Translations under genes and position numbers: made by a program
Part shown: positions 8,201 through 16,836 of the stretch, piece after piece
How positions within the stretch are numbered: the stretch's first letter is position 1
Layout of the letters: each line of letters opens with the position of its first letter
Notes under the pieces: model-generated
Seen by the model: the letters and a program-made list of their open reading frames with translations, nothing else
What the model was told of the DNA's origin: nothing
Database searches by the model: none
Assembly (NCBI GenBank): GCA_005801205.1
Contig: SYDJ01000089.1
Span: 1 to 52,536, forward strand
Reading direction: 5' to 3'
DNA length: 52,536 nucleotides
Source of the DNA: Gammaproteobacteria bacterium
GTDB lineage: Bacteria; Pseudomonadota; Gammaproteobacteria; Pseudomonadales; Cellvibrionaceae

Positions 8201-9334
8201 TTCTTCACCGAGCTGCAAAATCTGTGAATCCTTTTGTTCGGCTGCGGCAAATAGTTTTTTAATTTCGCCTTCTGCCACAACCAATTGCTGAGTCAATTTT
8301 TCAACATGAACATCGCGCTCTAAAGTTGCCGCATATAGTTTTTCAATTTGCTGGACTCGGTCTTCATTAAATTTTTCAAGATTACCGATAAGATGGCTTT
8401 TTAGATCAAGCGCTTGTGCTTGCTCTTGCATCTTAAACTCTGCAGAGCGAGTCGCGTCATATAACGAGTCAATAATTGCAAATGGAGCCAAGCCGAAATC
8501 CAAAAATTCTGACCATTGCTGAATAAGATTATCTAATACCGAAATATCGAAAACGGTTTCACCCGATGCAATTTTTAACAGATGACTATAGACATCTTGA
8601 ACGGGAAAGGGGCATGCTGCATCTAATACTAAATCGTCCAGTGCATAGTGAGTATGGCGCAAGTTGTTGTCGACAAATTGATCAAGAAAAAACTGTAATT
8701 CTTGATGATTTACGCTTAAACCCAAGCCCCTTGCTAAACGCTCCAACTCACTACTTGGGTGCTGCATAAAAAAATCATAGTCTACCAAAGACAATTGCTT
8801 ACGCATTGAAAATGTCAATGCAGTAATCACATGAGTAAACCATAATAGGTAAGATTTTTCTGCACTCAAGTTATCGCGCTTTTGCAACGACTTGACCACA
8901 CTGAGCGGATGACGAATAGTGAGCAGGTAACTCACATCATAATTGCAGTGATCAAACACCATCCCCCAAAAAGGTAATAGTTTTGCAATCCGAGGATCTT
9001 TCAAGCCAAAAACAGAAACCTGCGCAACTTTTTTGCGCAACAGCTCAACTGCACGCAGAAAATAGCCCTGATGCTCTAGTTGTTGAATATTGGTGGTCGT
9101 AATGGGAGTCAAGCAATCCCACTCACTGTTAATCGCATGCAGCATCTCAATATTAAAAGCATTGATATCTGCATCCTCCCAAAACCCCTTAGCATTAACT
9201 TCAGCCATGGCGGGCAACAAGTTATCACCTAAATTCACGCCCATAACCTGCAAGCCACGAGTAATTAAACTCGTACCCGTGCGATGCATACCAATCACAA
9301 CAATTAATTTCTTAGTTTCTGTAATCACAGTCAC
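5282..9334 (-). CDS. Giant fusion: sulfotransferase-like domain, coiled coil, GT-B and GT2 glycosyltransferase domains
   Basis: A 1350-residue protein in four parts. Residues about 8-290 are sulfotransferase-like, with a P-loop GMHRTGTSL and FGLKDPRIAKL. Residues about 295-650 are a long coiled coil built from roughly 28-residue units with an RDEHIxxLN core, closed by the SRSWRMTRPLRF motif often seen in linker parts of glycosyltransferases. Residues about 730-1080 form a GT-B domain (IGYYGAIAEWFDIELI, PVKIYEYLGAGKPVVAV). Residues about 1095-1350 form a GT2 domain (VSVIVVTYNNLDLTKA, VVDNASSDDT, LLNNDTYVTPGW). The start is GTG 9334 after a GAGAGA Shine-Dalgarno-like site, and it keeps the P-loop. 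The protein may add and sulfate sugars on one scaffold. The sulfotransferase call is by motif only. Confidence 0.88.
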   Translation of the reverse strand: MTVITETKKLIVVIGMHRTGTSLITRGLQVMGVNLGDNLLPAMAEVNAKGFWEDADINAFNIEMLHAINSEWDCLTPITTTNIQQLEHQGYFLRAVELLRKKVAQVSVFGLKDPRIAKLLPFWGMVFDHCNYDVSYLLTIRHPLSVVKSLQKRDNLSAEKSYLLWFTHVITALTFSMRKQLSLVDYDFFMQHPSSELERLARGLGLSVNHQELQFFLDQFVDNNLRHTHYALDDLVLDAACPFPVQDVYSHLLKIASGETVFDISVLDNLIQQWSEFLDFGLAPFAIIDSLYDATRSAEFKMQEQAQALDLKSHLIGNLEKFNEDRVQQIEKLYAATLERDVHVEKLTQQLVVAEGEIKKLFAAAEQKDSQILQLGEEFKLSSRARDNHILSLNQQIASLNEQLITAITERDEKVIELGRQLLSAEKEIQRMFAATLQRDEHIASLNDNIASLNGDNQRMFAATLERDEHIASLNDNIASLNGDNQRMFAATLQRDEHITGLNANIASLNEERQRLVDSTLERDRHIVHLNQELLMIGSEINRMMAALSDRDEKITALNHNVIELNAALLRSNDETNRTFAATLERDAHIVNLNQQLETAQYEINRLFALTQERDLLIGQLSNQLHGLSLQTQMILQSRSWRMTRPLRFILRLIKHGLTVDDKSKILLGLRKLNQKLPVFLQNINRALFGKWLRSMVSKPAVMVTAEIQESPSQPQSDFQPPVMPALTSGKDFIVWGVIDWHFRHQRPQQIAQALAAEGDRVFYISSNLIEAKAAGFSVEPLDKEGRLFQIHLCVNTPTIIYHHAPSDQVRKELLGSMGELLLWANAGQIINIVQHPFWSPIAQRIPNSQLVYDCMDHHEGFENTGKEVIALEHELFRVADLTITTSGFLDDIVAKYTPHREIIRNAGEFEYFAKTPLNIYRDPQGRKIIGYYGAIAEWFDIELIRQLSERFSDCLLLLVGADTVNAESQLSTQKNIIFTGEVAYKDLTHYLYAFDVCLLPFKVIPLILATNPVKIYEYLGAGKPVVAVDVPEIKQFGDLVRVGRDHSHFIEQVGSVLSEPVTDKNIAARKAFAEQQTWHHRARDLARAVSRFHQPKVSVIVVTYNNLDLTKACLHSLEVYSHYSNYEVIVVDNASSDDTPNYLREWAAQGENRVIILNPDNKGFAAGNNQGLLVASGDYLVLLNNDTYVTPGWISSLVKHIARDPKIGLLGPVTCNIGNEAKINLHYSNMSEMLVESNKFTLRHIGHLTPLRTAAFFCVMISRAAYEKVGLLDEAFGIGFFEDDDYCRRVEQAGFSIYCADDVFIHHHLSASFNKLKLETRQKLFEENKVTYEKKWGPWIPHVYRPGVS
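7790..8041 (-). repeat. Three tandem 84-bp units in the coiled coil of the fusion protein
   Basis: Units run 8041-7958, 7957-7874 and 7873-7790 on the - strand. Each encodes 28 residues (four heptads), covering residues 432-515, beginning MFAATL(Q/E)RDEHI. The first two are almost identical in DNA; the third has diverged in its second half. Weaker copies of the same pattern continue on both sides. The near-identity points to recent duplication, and copy number could vary between strains. Confidence 0.9.
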
Positions 9335-9471
9335 TCTCTCGTACTGAATTCGAAGGGAAGCGTAATTCTTGTAGATGCTCCAAAGTCGGCCATTTTCCTA
9401 TATTTTCAAGAATGACGCCATGCTCAATGGGGGGGCTGTGGATTCACATCAAGATTGGTGAAACGAGGCGA

Positions 9472-10371
9472 TCAGTTCAAATCTAAAAGTGCCATAATTT
9501 GCTCTACACAAGCTTCAGCTGATTGGTTGACGGTCTCCAGATGTAATTCTGGATTCGTAGGAGGCTCATACCCACTATCTATGCCTGTAAAGTTTTTAAG
9601 TTCCCCACGCCTCGCTTTTGCGTAAAGGCCTTTTACGTCACGCTTCTCGCATTCATTCAAGGGCGTATCCACAAACACTTCAACAAACTCACCTTGCGCA
9701 AACAGCTTGCGCGCCATTAATCTCTCGGCCTCGTATGGAGAAATAAAGGAGGCCAGTACGATTAAACCCGCATCCACCATTAACCGCGCAACCTCGGCAA
9801 CACGACGAATATTCTCAACGCGATCAGCTTCCGTAAAACCTAAATCGCGATTTAGCCCGTGGCGTAGATTGTCACCATCAAGCAAATAGGTATGTAATTT
9901 TTTGTCATACAAGCGCTTTTCAAGCAAGTTCGCAATTGTAGATTTACCTGAGCCAGAAAGACCCGTAAACCAAATACAGCAAGCCCGCTGCTGCTTTAAT
10001 TCCGCGCGAGCTTTTTTGTCTACCGTGAGATGTTGCCAGCGAATATTGGTAGCACGATGCAGAACAAATTCAAATACACCAACGCCTAAAGTTGCACCAC
10101 TTTCTGCATCCACAATATCAAATACGTCGCCCGCATTCACCGGAATAGGCTCTGCCATACTAATATTGATAACGCCAGATTCATTATGATTAATTTTCTT
10201 GGCCGATAAGTGCTCACCCGTCGCATCATGCTTACGATATTTAATTGCAGTAACTTTAAATGGAATTACATGCGCATCGTCAAGCAGCAAACAATAACCG
10301 CGCCCAGAAACCAAGGCTCTCTCGGCGCGCCAGTCAATGCTAATTTGAAATTGATCGGCTAAAGCTGTCAT
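9472..10371 (-). CDS. cysC: Adenylylsulfate kinase with an N-terminal CysN barrel domain (CysNC remnant)
   Basis: About 299 residues. The C-terminal two thirds is APS kinase: Walker A in [18 protein letters not shown], then [33 protein letters not shown]-like sequence, FISPYEAER and [12 protein letters not shown]. It phosphorylates APS to PAPS, the donor for sulfotransferases. The first ~125 residues match the last beta-barrel domain of CysN, ending [20 protein letters not shown], as in bifunctional CysNC. The CysN GTPase domain and the middle barrel are absent, so it cannot act as the sulfurylase GTPase subunit. ATG 10371 is chosen because it lies just after the wzt stop; a GTG at 10389 in the same frame would overlap wzt. 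It probably feeds the sulfotransferases of this locus. Confidence 0.9.
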   Translation of the reverse strand: MTALADQFQISIDWRAERALVSGRGYCLLLDDAHVIPFKVTAIKYRKHDATGEHLSAKKINHNESGVINISMAEPIPVNAGDVFDIVDAESGATLGVGVFEFVLHRATNIRWQHLTVDKKARAELKQQRACCIWFTGLSGSGKSTIANLLEKRLYDKKLHTYLLDGDNLRHGLNRDLGFTEADRVENIRRVAEVARLMVDAGLIVLASFISPYEAERLMARKLFAQGEFVEVFVDTPLNECEKRDVKGLYAKARRGELKNFTGIDSGYEPPTNPELHLETVNQSAEACVEQIMALLDLN

Positions 10372-10373
10372 AT

Positions 10374-11603
10374 TTAATCTACATCCCACTGAGCATCCAT
10401 TGGCAATGGAAATAAACCAGTAAATTTATCGCGCACATCATCAATCATTTCAATGGACAATAATTCATCATAGCGGCTCATCATCATAGTTAACTCAATG
10501 CTAGGCGCACTCACTAGACGCATGCGAATACGATAGATACCTTTTTGGAAAGTGCAATCCAAACTAACTGTTAAACGTTTTACACCCATAAAATCTGGAA
10601 TCGCAATTCGGCGACCGCTTAATTGCATGCCGCGATTATCAATCACATCCAAAATTAGAAAAGGCGCATCAACCACTATTGCCTTCTGAATTTCAATTGT
10701 CAGCGCAACCTTATCGCCATATCCCAAGATTGCATGCTGACCCAAACCAATAAATTCAGCACTTGCAATATCATAGCCCGTTGCGACGAAGCCTTTATCA
10801 TGCCGTGTTAAAGAAACACCCAAGCCTGCGGCCTCAATACGATCTTTTTGCACCATATATAAATAATCAGCAATAACGTCATCGGGAATTCCCGATTTAA
10901 TGACGCGCCCTTTATCCAACAAAAGTGCTCGGTTGCAAAAAGATTTAACCGCACTTAAATCGTGACCAACAAACAATAGCGTCGTACCGCGCTTTAAAAT
11001 TTCTTCGATTTTTGTCAGTGCTTTTGCTTGAAAACGCGCATCACCAACGGACAAAGCTTCATCAACAATAAGCACATCGGGATCGACATGAACCTGCACC
11101 GCAAATGCCAATCTCACCATCATGCCTGAACTATAGGTTTTTACAGGGCGATCAATAAAGTCACCAATATCAGCAAAGGCAACTATAGCGTCGTAGCGCG
11201 CAGCAATTTCTTGTTGGCTTAAGCCTAAAATAGATGCATTTAAAAAAACATTTTCCCGACCCGTAAACTCTGGATCGAACCCGCTACCTAATTCAAGCAA
11301 TGCAGCGACGCGCCCAACAACTTCTACAGAGCCCTGGCTGGGCTGTAAGGTACCTGCAATAATTTGTAAAAGCGTGCTCTTACCGCTACCGTTTAAACCG
11401 ATAATTCCTAAACTATCGCCAGACTCCACACTAAACTCGACATCAATTAATGCTTGTATAGGCTGACAATATTTTTGCATTAAGTCTGCAACATAACCCG
11501 GAAAAGCTTTCCTAAATATACGAACAGCCAAAGGAACGAATAAACGACTAAAAGGAGTTAGCCAAATGAGATAGGTTTTAGAAAGGTTGCTAACACGAAT
11601 CAT
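10374..11603 (-). CDS. wzt: Polysaccharide ABC exporter ATP-binding subunit with C-terminal extension (Wzt/TagH type)
   Basis: A 409-residue ATPase. The nucleotide-binding domain has Walker [17 protein letters not shown], the signature [12 protein letters not shown], Walker [13 protein letters not shown] and the H-loop VGHDL. The last ~150 residues form a beta-rich domain such as the carbohydrate-binding domain of Wzt proteins that recognise the finished chain end. With the permease just upstream, it drives export of a lipid-linked polysaccharide across the inner membrane. The ATPase reading is firm. The substrate recognised by the C-terminal domain is unknown. Confidence 0.93.
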   Translation of the reverse strand: MIRVSNLSKTYLIWLTPFSRLFVPLAVRIFRKAFPGYVADLMQKYCQPIQALIDVEFSVESGDSLGIIGLNGSGKSTLLQIIAGTLQPSQGSVEVVGRVAALLELGSGFDPEFTGRENVFLNASILGLSQQEIAARYDAIVAFADIGDFIDRPVKTYSSGMMVRLAFAVQVHVDPDVLIVDEALSVGDARFQAKALTKIEEILKRGTTLLFVGHDLSAVKSFCNRALLLDKGRVIKSGIPDDVIADYLYMVQKDRIEAAGLGVSLTRHDKGFVATGYDIASAEFIGLGQHAILGYGDKVALTIEIQKAIVVDAPFLILDVIDNRGMQLSGRRIAIPDFMGVKRLTVSLDCTFQKGIYRIRMRLVSAPSIELTMMMSRYDELLSIEMIDDVRDKFTGLFPLPMDAQWDVD

Positions 11604-11623
11604 AAAATAACCTTTAACCGCTT

Positions 11624-12451
11624 TTAAAGTACATCTGCAAATCCAGGGCTTACTTTTCGAAAAAAGTAATTGCCTAGATAAGCGACTGTAATTGCAACCA
11701 CAGAATAAATCGCTAAACCGCTAAAACTCGGCAAACTGCCGTAAATAAGAGCGTCTCGGCTAGCCTCTACCACATACGACAAGGGGTTTAAGAAAATCAG
11801 CTTCTGAAACGACTCAGGCAAAATACTCGTGGAATAAAAAACTGGGCTAAGGAATAGCAGGAAAGTCGCGAGCGTTCCCGTAATTTGTTGGATATCCCTC
11901 AAATAGACTCCAAGCGCAGCCAATATCCAGGAAATTCCCAGCATGAGAAGACAATAAGGCAGTAAAATAATCGGAATGAGCAACGCTGTGATTGGAATTG
12001 TTTTTAGCTCTACCAGTATTAAAACCAATAGCAAGCTAAAACTGATTAAGAAAGTAACTAAACCACTTAACAACGTTACCCACGACAATATTGAAAGCGG
12101 AAACACAATTTTTTTAACAAAGTTTTGATTTCCTACGATAAGTAGTGGTGACTTAGTGAGAGTTTCTGTGAGCAAGCCATGAATACTCAAACCTAAAAAT
12201 AAAATAATGGCAAAGCTTAATGTAGTCTCACCACTGGTATCGCTCCAACGCGATTTAAATACCTTTTGAAATACAAAGGTATAAATACTTAACATAATAA
12301 TGGGCGTTGCCAAGGCCCACAATAATCCGAGCGCAGAACCACGATACCGTGCTTGCACATCGCGCTGCAATAATTGCCAAATTAATGATCTATTTTTCCA
12401 AGCTTGAACAAACATATCGAGTCCAAAAATTATTGATTGCGCAGCATCCAA
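11624..12451 (-). CDS. wzm: Polysaccharide ABC exporter permease (Wzm/TagG type)
   Basis: A 275-residue inner-membrane protein with six predicted helices. Its N-terminal cytoplasmic segment contains QLLQRDVQARYRGSALGLLW, the classic ABC-2 polysaccharide permease signature, and NPLSYVVEASRDALIYG lies near the C-terminus. It pairs with the ATPase that follows 20 nt later. The reading from ATG 12451 overlaps the end of rfbB by 22 nt. ATG 12415 would avoid the overlap and also gives a normal family N-terminus; neither has a strong Shine-Dalgarno site. Confidence 0.93.
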   Translation of the reverse strand: MDAAQSIIFGLDMFVQAWKNRSLIWQLLQRDVQARYRGSALGLLWALATPIIMLSIYTFVFQKVFKSRWSDTSGETTLSFAIILFLGLSIHGLLTETLTKSPLLIVGNQNFVKKIVFPLSILSWVTLLSGLVTFLISFSLLLVLILVELKTIPITALLIPIILLPYCLLMLGISWILAALGVYLRDIQQITGTLATFLLFLSPVFYSTSILPESFQKLIFLNPLSYVVEASRDALIYGSLPSFSGLAIYSVVAITVAYLGNYFFRKVSPGFADVL

Positions 12452-13461
12452 TCGATGGTTTTGCGTATCCCTGTCTCAAAGCTTTCCAGTGGGCGATAAT
12501 TCAATTGTTCATGGCACTTGCTAGGATCTATAGCATAGCGACGATCATGACCCAACCTATCAGCTACAAAGGTAATTAATGATTTTGCACCCGCACCTGC
12601 CGCACAAGGCGAGTTCGGAAACTGTGCCATTAATAAACTGTCATTTAAAAACTTTTCATCTAGCAAATTGCAAATCAAAGTGACAATATCAATATTGCGC
12701 CATTCGTTTTCGCCACCCACATTGTAAACTTCACCCACTTTGCCGCGAGTGAGAATCAAATCTATAGCACGACAATGATCTTCAACATAAAGCCAATCGC
12801 GAATATTTTTCCCATCACCATAAATAGGCAAAGATTTACCATTCAAAATATTTTTTATAATTAAGGGGATTAATTTTTCGCCGTCCTGATAAGGACCATA
12901 ATTATTGGAACAATTACTGGTAGTGACTTTCAAACCATAGGTATGATGATAGGCGCGCACGAGATGATCTGAGGCAGCCTTAGATGCTGAGTACGGTGAA
13001 TTGGGCGAAAAAGGCGTTGCCTCATTAAAAGCCGGAGCAGTTTCGGTTAAGGAACCATAAACCTCATCGGTAGAGACGTGATGAAATCTATGCTCTTGCA
13101 CACCATTATCCAACCAATATTGTTTAGCAACTTTTAATAGCGTGTGCGTACCCATAATATTGGTTTGAATAAATGCATCTGGCCCTGAAATTGACCGATC
13201 CACATGGGATTCGGCAGCGAAATGCACCAAGGTGTCAATTTGAAATTTTTCAAAAATTTCTTCAACCACCAACTGATCGCCAATATCGCCATGCACAAAG
13301 GCCAAACCCTTTGCTTCTAAACTGGCTAAATGTTCGCGATGCCCCGCATAGGTTAAAGCATCTAATACCACCACTTGATCCTGCGGATAATGTTGCATCC
13401 AATAGTGACAAAAATTAGCACCAATAAATCCGGCACCGCCGGTAACAAGCATTTTTTTCAT
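12430..13461 (-). CDS. rfbB: dTDP-glucose 4,6-dehydratase
   Basis: A 343-residue extended SDR enzyme. The Rossmann motif GGAGFIGANF is near residue 8, the catalytic tyrosine and lysine are in YSASKAASDH, and HVSTDEVYGSL and YGPYQDGEKLIPL match RfbB. It turns dTDP-glucose into dTDP-4-keto-6-deoxyglucose, step two of dTDP-L-rhamnose synthesis. ATG 13461 is used; the same frame opens with a TTG at 13476. The rfb genes run A-C-D-B in one direction in the operon, followed directly by the ABC exporter. Confidence 0.96.
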   Translation of the reverse strand: MKKMLVTGGAGFIGANFCHYWMQHYPQDQVVVLDALTYAGHREHLASLEAKGLAFVHGDIGDQLVVEEIFEKFQIDTLVHFAAESHVDRSISGPDAFIQTNIMGTHTLLKVAKQYWLDNGVQEHRFHHVSTDEVYGSLTETAPAFNEATPFSPNSPYSASKAASDHLVRAYHHTYGLKVTTSNCSNNYGPYQDGEKLIPLIIKNILNGKSLPIYGDGKNIRDWLYVEDHCRAIDLILTRGKVGEVYNVGGENEWRNIDIVTLICNLLDEKFLNDSLLMAQFPNSPCAAGAGAKSLITFVADRLGHDRRYAIDPSKCHEQLNYRPLESFETGIRKTIDWMLRNQ

Positions 13462-13503
13462 ATCATGTTTTATCAATTAATTGATTTAGAAGCGCTAGAA
13501 CAC

Positions 13504-14385
13504 TTAAGCTTGCTTAAGAGCACTGAGCATTTTTATTAATGCCGCTTGCCAGTGAACAGGAGCAACATTTAAATTGCTCCATGTGTTTGTTTTACTCAAC
13601 ACGCTAAACGCTGGGCGCTGAGCTGGCGTGGGGTAATCCAAGGTCGCAATCGGTTTAATGATTGGCTTACGCACCAATATACCGAAGGAATGAGCTTCAT
13701 TCACAATAGCCACAGAAAAATCATACCAGCTCGCCACTCCCGCATCAGAAAAATGCCATATTTTTTGCGGCGGCTTTTGCAGAATCAATTGCCAAATCAT
13801 TTCCGCCAAATGCAACGCGTAAGTTGGCGTACCTATTTGATCCGAAACTATGCCTAAATTTTCACGCTCACTCGCCAAACGCAAAATTGTTTTTACAAAA
13901 TTTGCGCCATGCTCACCGTAAACCCAACCTGTACGAACAACATAAGCGGTTTCACATTCACTTAATGCAAAAGCTTCGCCCTGTTGTTTAGTTTTTCCAT
14001 AAATACCGATTGGATTGGTTTCGTCAGTAATATCATAAGGGCTAGATTTTTTTCCATCGAAAACAAAATCTGTTGAAACATGAATCAAGGTTTTGTTGTG
14101 CGTTTGGCACCAAATCGCTATTTGCTTTACTGCATCAGCGTTAATTATTTTGGCAAGCTCAGTTTCGATTTCAGCTTTATCTACTGCGGTATAAGCGGCA
14201 GCATTAATAATTACATCCGGCAAAAAACCGTCCAATACATTTATGATGCTACCCACTTGCGATAAATTTAACTCTGCACGAGTCAGTGCGATCAACTCCA
14301 AAGCATAGTGATCCGCAAATACATTACTGGTCTTTTGGAGTGCATAGCCCAATTGACCATTAGCGCCCGTTATAAGAACCTTCAC
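13504..14385 (-). CDS. rfbD: dTDP-4-dehydrorhamnose reductase
   Basis: A 293-residue SDR enzyme. It begins MKVLITGANGQLGYAL, with the NAD(P)H-binding glycine motif, followed by INAAAYTAVDKAE, HVSTDFVFDG and YGKTKQQGE, which gives the YxxxK active site. It reduces dTDP-4-keto-L-rhamnose to dTDP-L-rhamnose, the last step of the pathway. Its ATG overlaps the rfbC stop by 4 nt, which points to translational coupling. The C-terminal part has the usual RPAFSVLSKTN substrate-binding segment. Confidence 0.96.
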   Translation of the reverse strand: MKVLITGANGQLGYALQKTSNVFADHYALELIALTRAELNLSQVGSIINVLDGFLPDVIINAAAYTAVDKAEIETELAKIINADAVKQIAIWCQTHNKTLIHVSTDFVFDGKKSSPYDITDETNPIGIYGKTKQQGEAFALSECETAYVVRTGWVYGEHGANFVKTILRLASERENLGIVSDQIGTPTYALHLAEMIWQLILQKPPQKIWHFSDAGVASWYDFSVAIVNEAHSFGILVRKPIIKPIATLDYPTPAQRPAFSVLSKTNTWSNLNVAPVHWQAALIKMLSALKQA

Positions 14386-14927
14386 GCAAAGACCTCAGCA
14401 TCATTTAAGTGCCTTGCCGCCTTATCTTTAGCCGACAACACAGGCTCAGCGCCCGACAATGGCCATTCAACTTTCAGTGCAGGATCATTCCACAATAAAG
14501 AGCGGTCATATTCTGGCGCATAGTATTCGGTGCACTTGTAGTACAACTCTGCATGTTCACTAATAACACTAAAGCCATGTGCAAAACCTGGCGGAATCCA
14601 CAGCATAAGCTTATTAGTATCGGAGAGATGCACTCCGACCGACTGACCAAACGTGGGCGACGACTTACGCAAATCAACCGCCACATCAAAGACTTCGCCG
14701 GCAATAACGCGAACCAATTTACCTTGTGGCTTTTGAATTTGATAATGCAAACCACGCAATACATTTTTTTGCGATGAGCTTTGATTATCCTGCACAAAAG
14801 TAGCGTCTATTCCTGCATCGTCAAACCACTGCTGACGAAAGCTTTCATAAAAATAGCCACGCGCATCGCCCCACACTTTGGGTTTAAATATTAAGACATC
14901 GGGAATTGCTGTTTTGATAATTTCCAT
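14382..14927 (-). CDS. rfbC: dTDP-4-dehydrorhamnose 3,5-epimerase
   Basis: A 181-residue cupin enzyme. Motifs include DARGYFYESFRQQWF, VQDNQSSSQKNVLRGLHYQ with the catalytic His, VAVDLRKSSPTFGQ, and WIPPGFAHGFSV. It epimerises C3 and C5 of dTDP-4-keto-6-deoxyglucose. Its ATG at 14927 overlaps the rfbA stop by one base (TGATG), so the two are coupled. The length is normal for the family. Confidence 0.96.
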   Translation of the reverse strand: MEIIKTAIPDVLIFKPKVWGDARGYFYESFRQQWFDDAGIDATFVQDNQSSSQKNVLRGLHYQIQKPQGKLVRVIAGEVFDVAVDLRKSSPTFGQSVGVHLSDTNKLMLWIPPGFAHGFSVISEHAELYYKCTEYYAPEYDRSLLWNDPALKVEWPLSGAEPVLSAKDKAARHLNDAEVFA

Positions 14928-15838
14928 CAAAAAACTCTATCGTTCAAAATTTCTAATAAATATTGGCCGTAACCACTTTTAAGCAAGGGCTCCGCCAAGC
15001 GCATTAACTGGGTCTTATCGATATAACCCATGCGGTACGCAATTTCTTCTGGGCAAGCCACTTTCAAGCCTTGGCGCTTTTCAATGGTTTGAATAAATTG
15101 ACTCGCGGCCAACAAATTGTCGTGGGTACCCGTATCCAACCACGCAGCACCACGCCCCAACAATTCAACCGTTAATTGACCTTGCTCTAAATAGGTTCTA
15201 TTCACATCAGTAATTTCTAGCTCGCCGCGCGCAGAAGGCTTAATAGCTTTTGCAATTTCGATAACGCTATTATCGTAAAAATATAAGCCGGTAACAGCGT
15301 ATTTTGATTTTGGTTGCAGGGGCTTTTCTTCAATTGATAACACATTGCCGTGATCATCAAATTCAACCACACCATAGGCGCGCGCGTCATCAACATGATA
15401 ACCAAAAACCGTTGCGCCGCTGGTTCGCGCATCCGCATTTTGCAACAAACGGGAAAAGTCATGGGCATAATAAATGTTATCGCCCAATACCAAAGCGCAA
15501 TTATCTTCGCCGATAAAATCCTCGCCGATAATAAATGCCTGCGCCAAGCCATCGGGAGAAGGCTGCTCGGCATATTCAATGCGCAACCCCCAATCACTTC
15601 CGTCACCCAATAATTCACGATACGTTGGCAAATCACGAGGCGTAGAAATAATTAAAATATCGCGAATGCCCGCTAACATTAGTGTGGTAAGCGGGTAGTA
15701 AATCATGGGCTTATCGTAAATAGGGACAATTTGTTTACTTATGGCTTTTGTAAGTGGATATAAACGTGTGCCTGAACCACCGGCAAGCACTATACCTTTG
15801 CGCCCCACTTTCTTCGCCCCTTGAATAACATCTTGCAT
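14927..15838 (-). CDS. rfbA: Glucose-1-phosphate thymidylyltransferase
   Basis: About 303 residues. [20 protein letters not shown] is the nucleotidyltransferase signature, and [31 protein letters not shown] and [15 protein letters not shown] follow. It makes dTDP-glucose from glucose-1-phosphate and dTTP, the first step of dTDP-rhamnose synthesis. The start at ATG 15838 gives about 15 extra residues before the usual RfbA N-terminus; a GTG at 15847 would overlap the sulfotransferase stop. No later Met fits before the signature, so the short extension is accepted. Confidence 0.96.
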   Translation of the reverse strand: MQDVIQGAKKVGRKGIVLAGGSGTRLYPLTKAISKQIVPIYDKPMIYYPLTTLMLAGIRDILIISTPRDLPTYRELLGDGSDWGLRIEYAEQPSPDGLAQAFIIGEDFIGEDNCALVLGDNIYYAHDFSRLLQNADARTSGATVFGYHVDDARAYGVVEFDDHGNVLSIEEKPLQPKSKYAVTGLYFYDNSVIEIAKAIKPSARGELEITDVNRTYLEQGQLTVELLGRGAAWLDTGTHDNLLAASQFIQTIEKRQGLKVACPEEIAYRMGYIDKTQLMRLAEPLLKSGYGQYLLEILNDRVF

Positions 15839-15843
15839 AAGGA

Positions 15844-16626
15844 TCACTCTGCTGCGAGCCAGTGCCAGTTACAACTGACACCCATGTCGGTTAATATTTT
15901 TTTCAATTTTCGATTAGCTTTTCTAAAGCGCCATCTTAATAATGGCACTATCAAAAAATTCATGCCCCAATGGTTTCGCTGAGCATACTCCCCTTCAAAT
16001 ACTAGTTCGGGTGCGATTTCATGCGCTTCTAATGATAAAAACTTATACACACGCTGAAGGGTTTTTGTGTGTGATTGACGCAATTCATTATTTTCAATAA
16101 TCAAAATTTGATCGTCACCAAAGTGCTCTCGCAACCGCTCTAGTTGCTGCGCATAAAAACCTCTAGCAACATAGGAGTAGCATTTGTGGGCATGCATTAA
16201 CTCTCGCCCAGCAAGCGCCAACCGCAAGGGCTCAAACAAAAGCGCCAACCAGAGTGGCAGCCACTCTTTTTTGCGAACACTCTCCATTTGATACTGTGAA
16301 ATCGCTCTTTCTACTGGGTCTCGCAGGATCACAATAACTTTTAACGAAGCTTTATATTTTTTTAGTGCTGGAATAATGGGCGGCCAGTAAAGATAAATAG
16401 GCGTTGCTTCGCCCCACACTAAATCCGTACTAACACCCTGAAAAAAGCTACTATAAAAATGATTAATCTTTTCTGAATCCCAAGACTCAACCACTTCTTG
16501 AGTATTGAATAGATGTACTTCTTTGCCTTGCGCCATTGCTACTGCGGGATGCTGTGCAAGAAAATGGCTTAAAGCGGTTGTCCCCGCCTTTTGCGCACCG
16601 ATAATCATAAAATCTAGAGACTTCAA
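15844..16626 (-). CDS. PAPS-dependent carbohydrate sulfotransferase
   Basis: A 260-residue cytoplasmic protein. It opens with the 5'-phosphosulfate loop [20 protein letters not shown]. Around residue 100 comes [20 protein letters not shown], the 3'-phosphate binding motif of heparan-sulfate-type sulfotransferases. It also has a [11 protein letters not shown] segment. It would move sulfate from PAPS to a sugar hydroxyl. It heads the rfbACDB-wzm-wzt-cysC run, so transcription likely begins in the divergent gap before it (16627-16836). The acceptor sugar is not known. Confidence 0.9.
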   Translation of the reverse strand: MKSLDFMIIGAQKAGTTALSHFLAQHPAVAMAQGKEVHLFNTQEVVESWDSEKINHFYSSFFQGVSTDLVWGEATPIYLYWPPIIPALKKYKASLKVIVILRDPVERAISQYQMESVRKKEWLPLWLALLFEPLRLALAGRELMHAHKCYSYVARGFYAQQLERLREHFGDDQILIIENNELRQSHTKTLQRVYKFLSLEAHEIAPELVFEGEYAQRNHWGMNFLIVPLLRWRFRKANRKLKKILTDMGVSCNWHWLAAE

Positions 16627-16836
16627 GCAAGGCCAACCTATTTAGACAATAATATTGAGCAAACCTACTATTTAATGCCGCAATTCTAACATCTATTAAA
16701 AATGATGCGCAGAATTGATTTGTGTAGAATTGTCCCCTTCAACACAGGGCATACAACTGATTCATTGGGAGCAGTATGCTCTATCTTATGTAAGGCCCAA
16801 CTCAGAAAATGTACTTTCCCAACCAGAGGTTGCAAA

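Noticed and set aside
9335-9471. Possible terminator or gene between the fusion protein and cysC
   Set aside because: A G-run is present but no clear stem with a T-tract and no frame of note.
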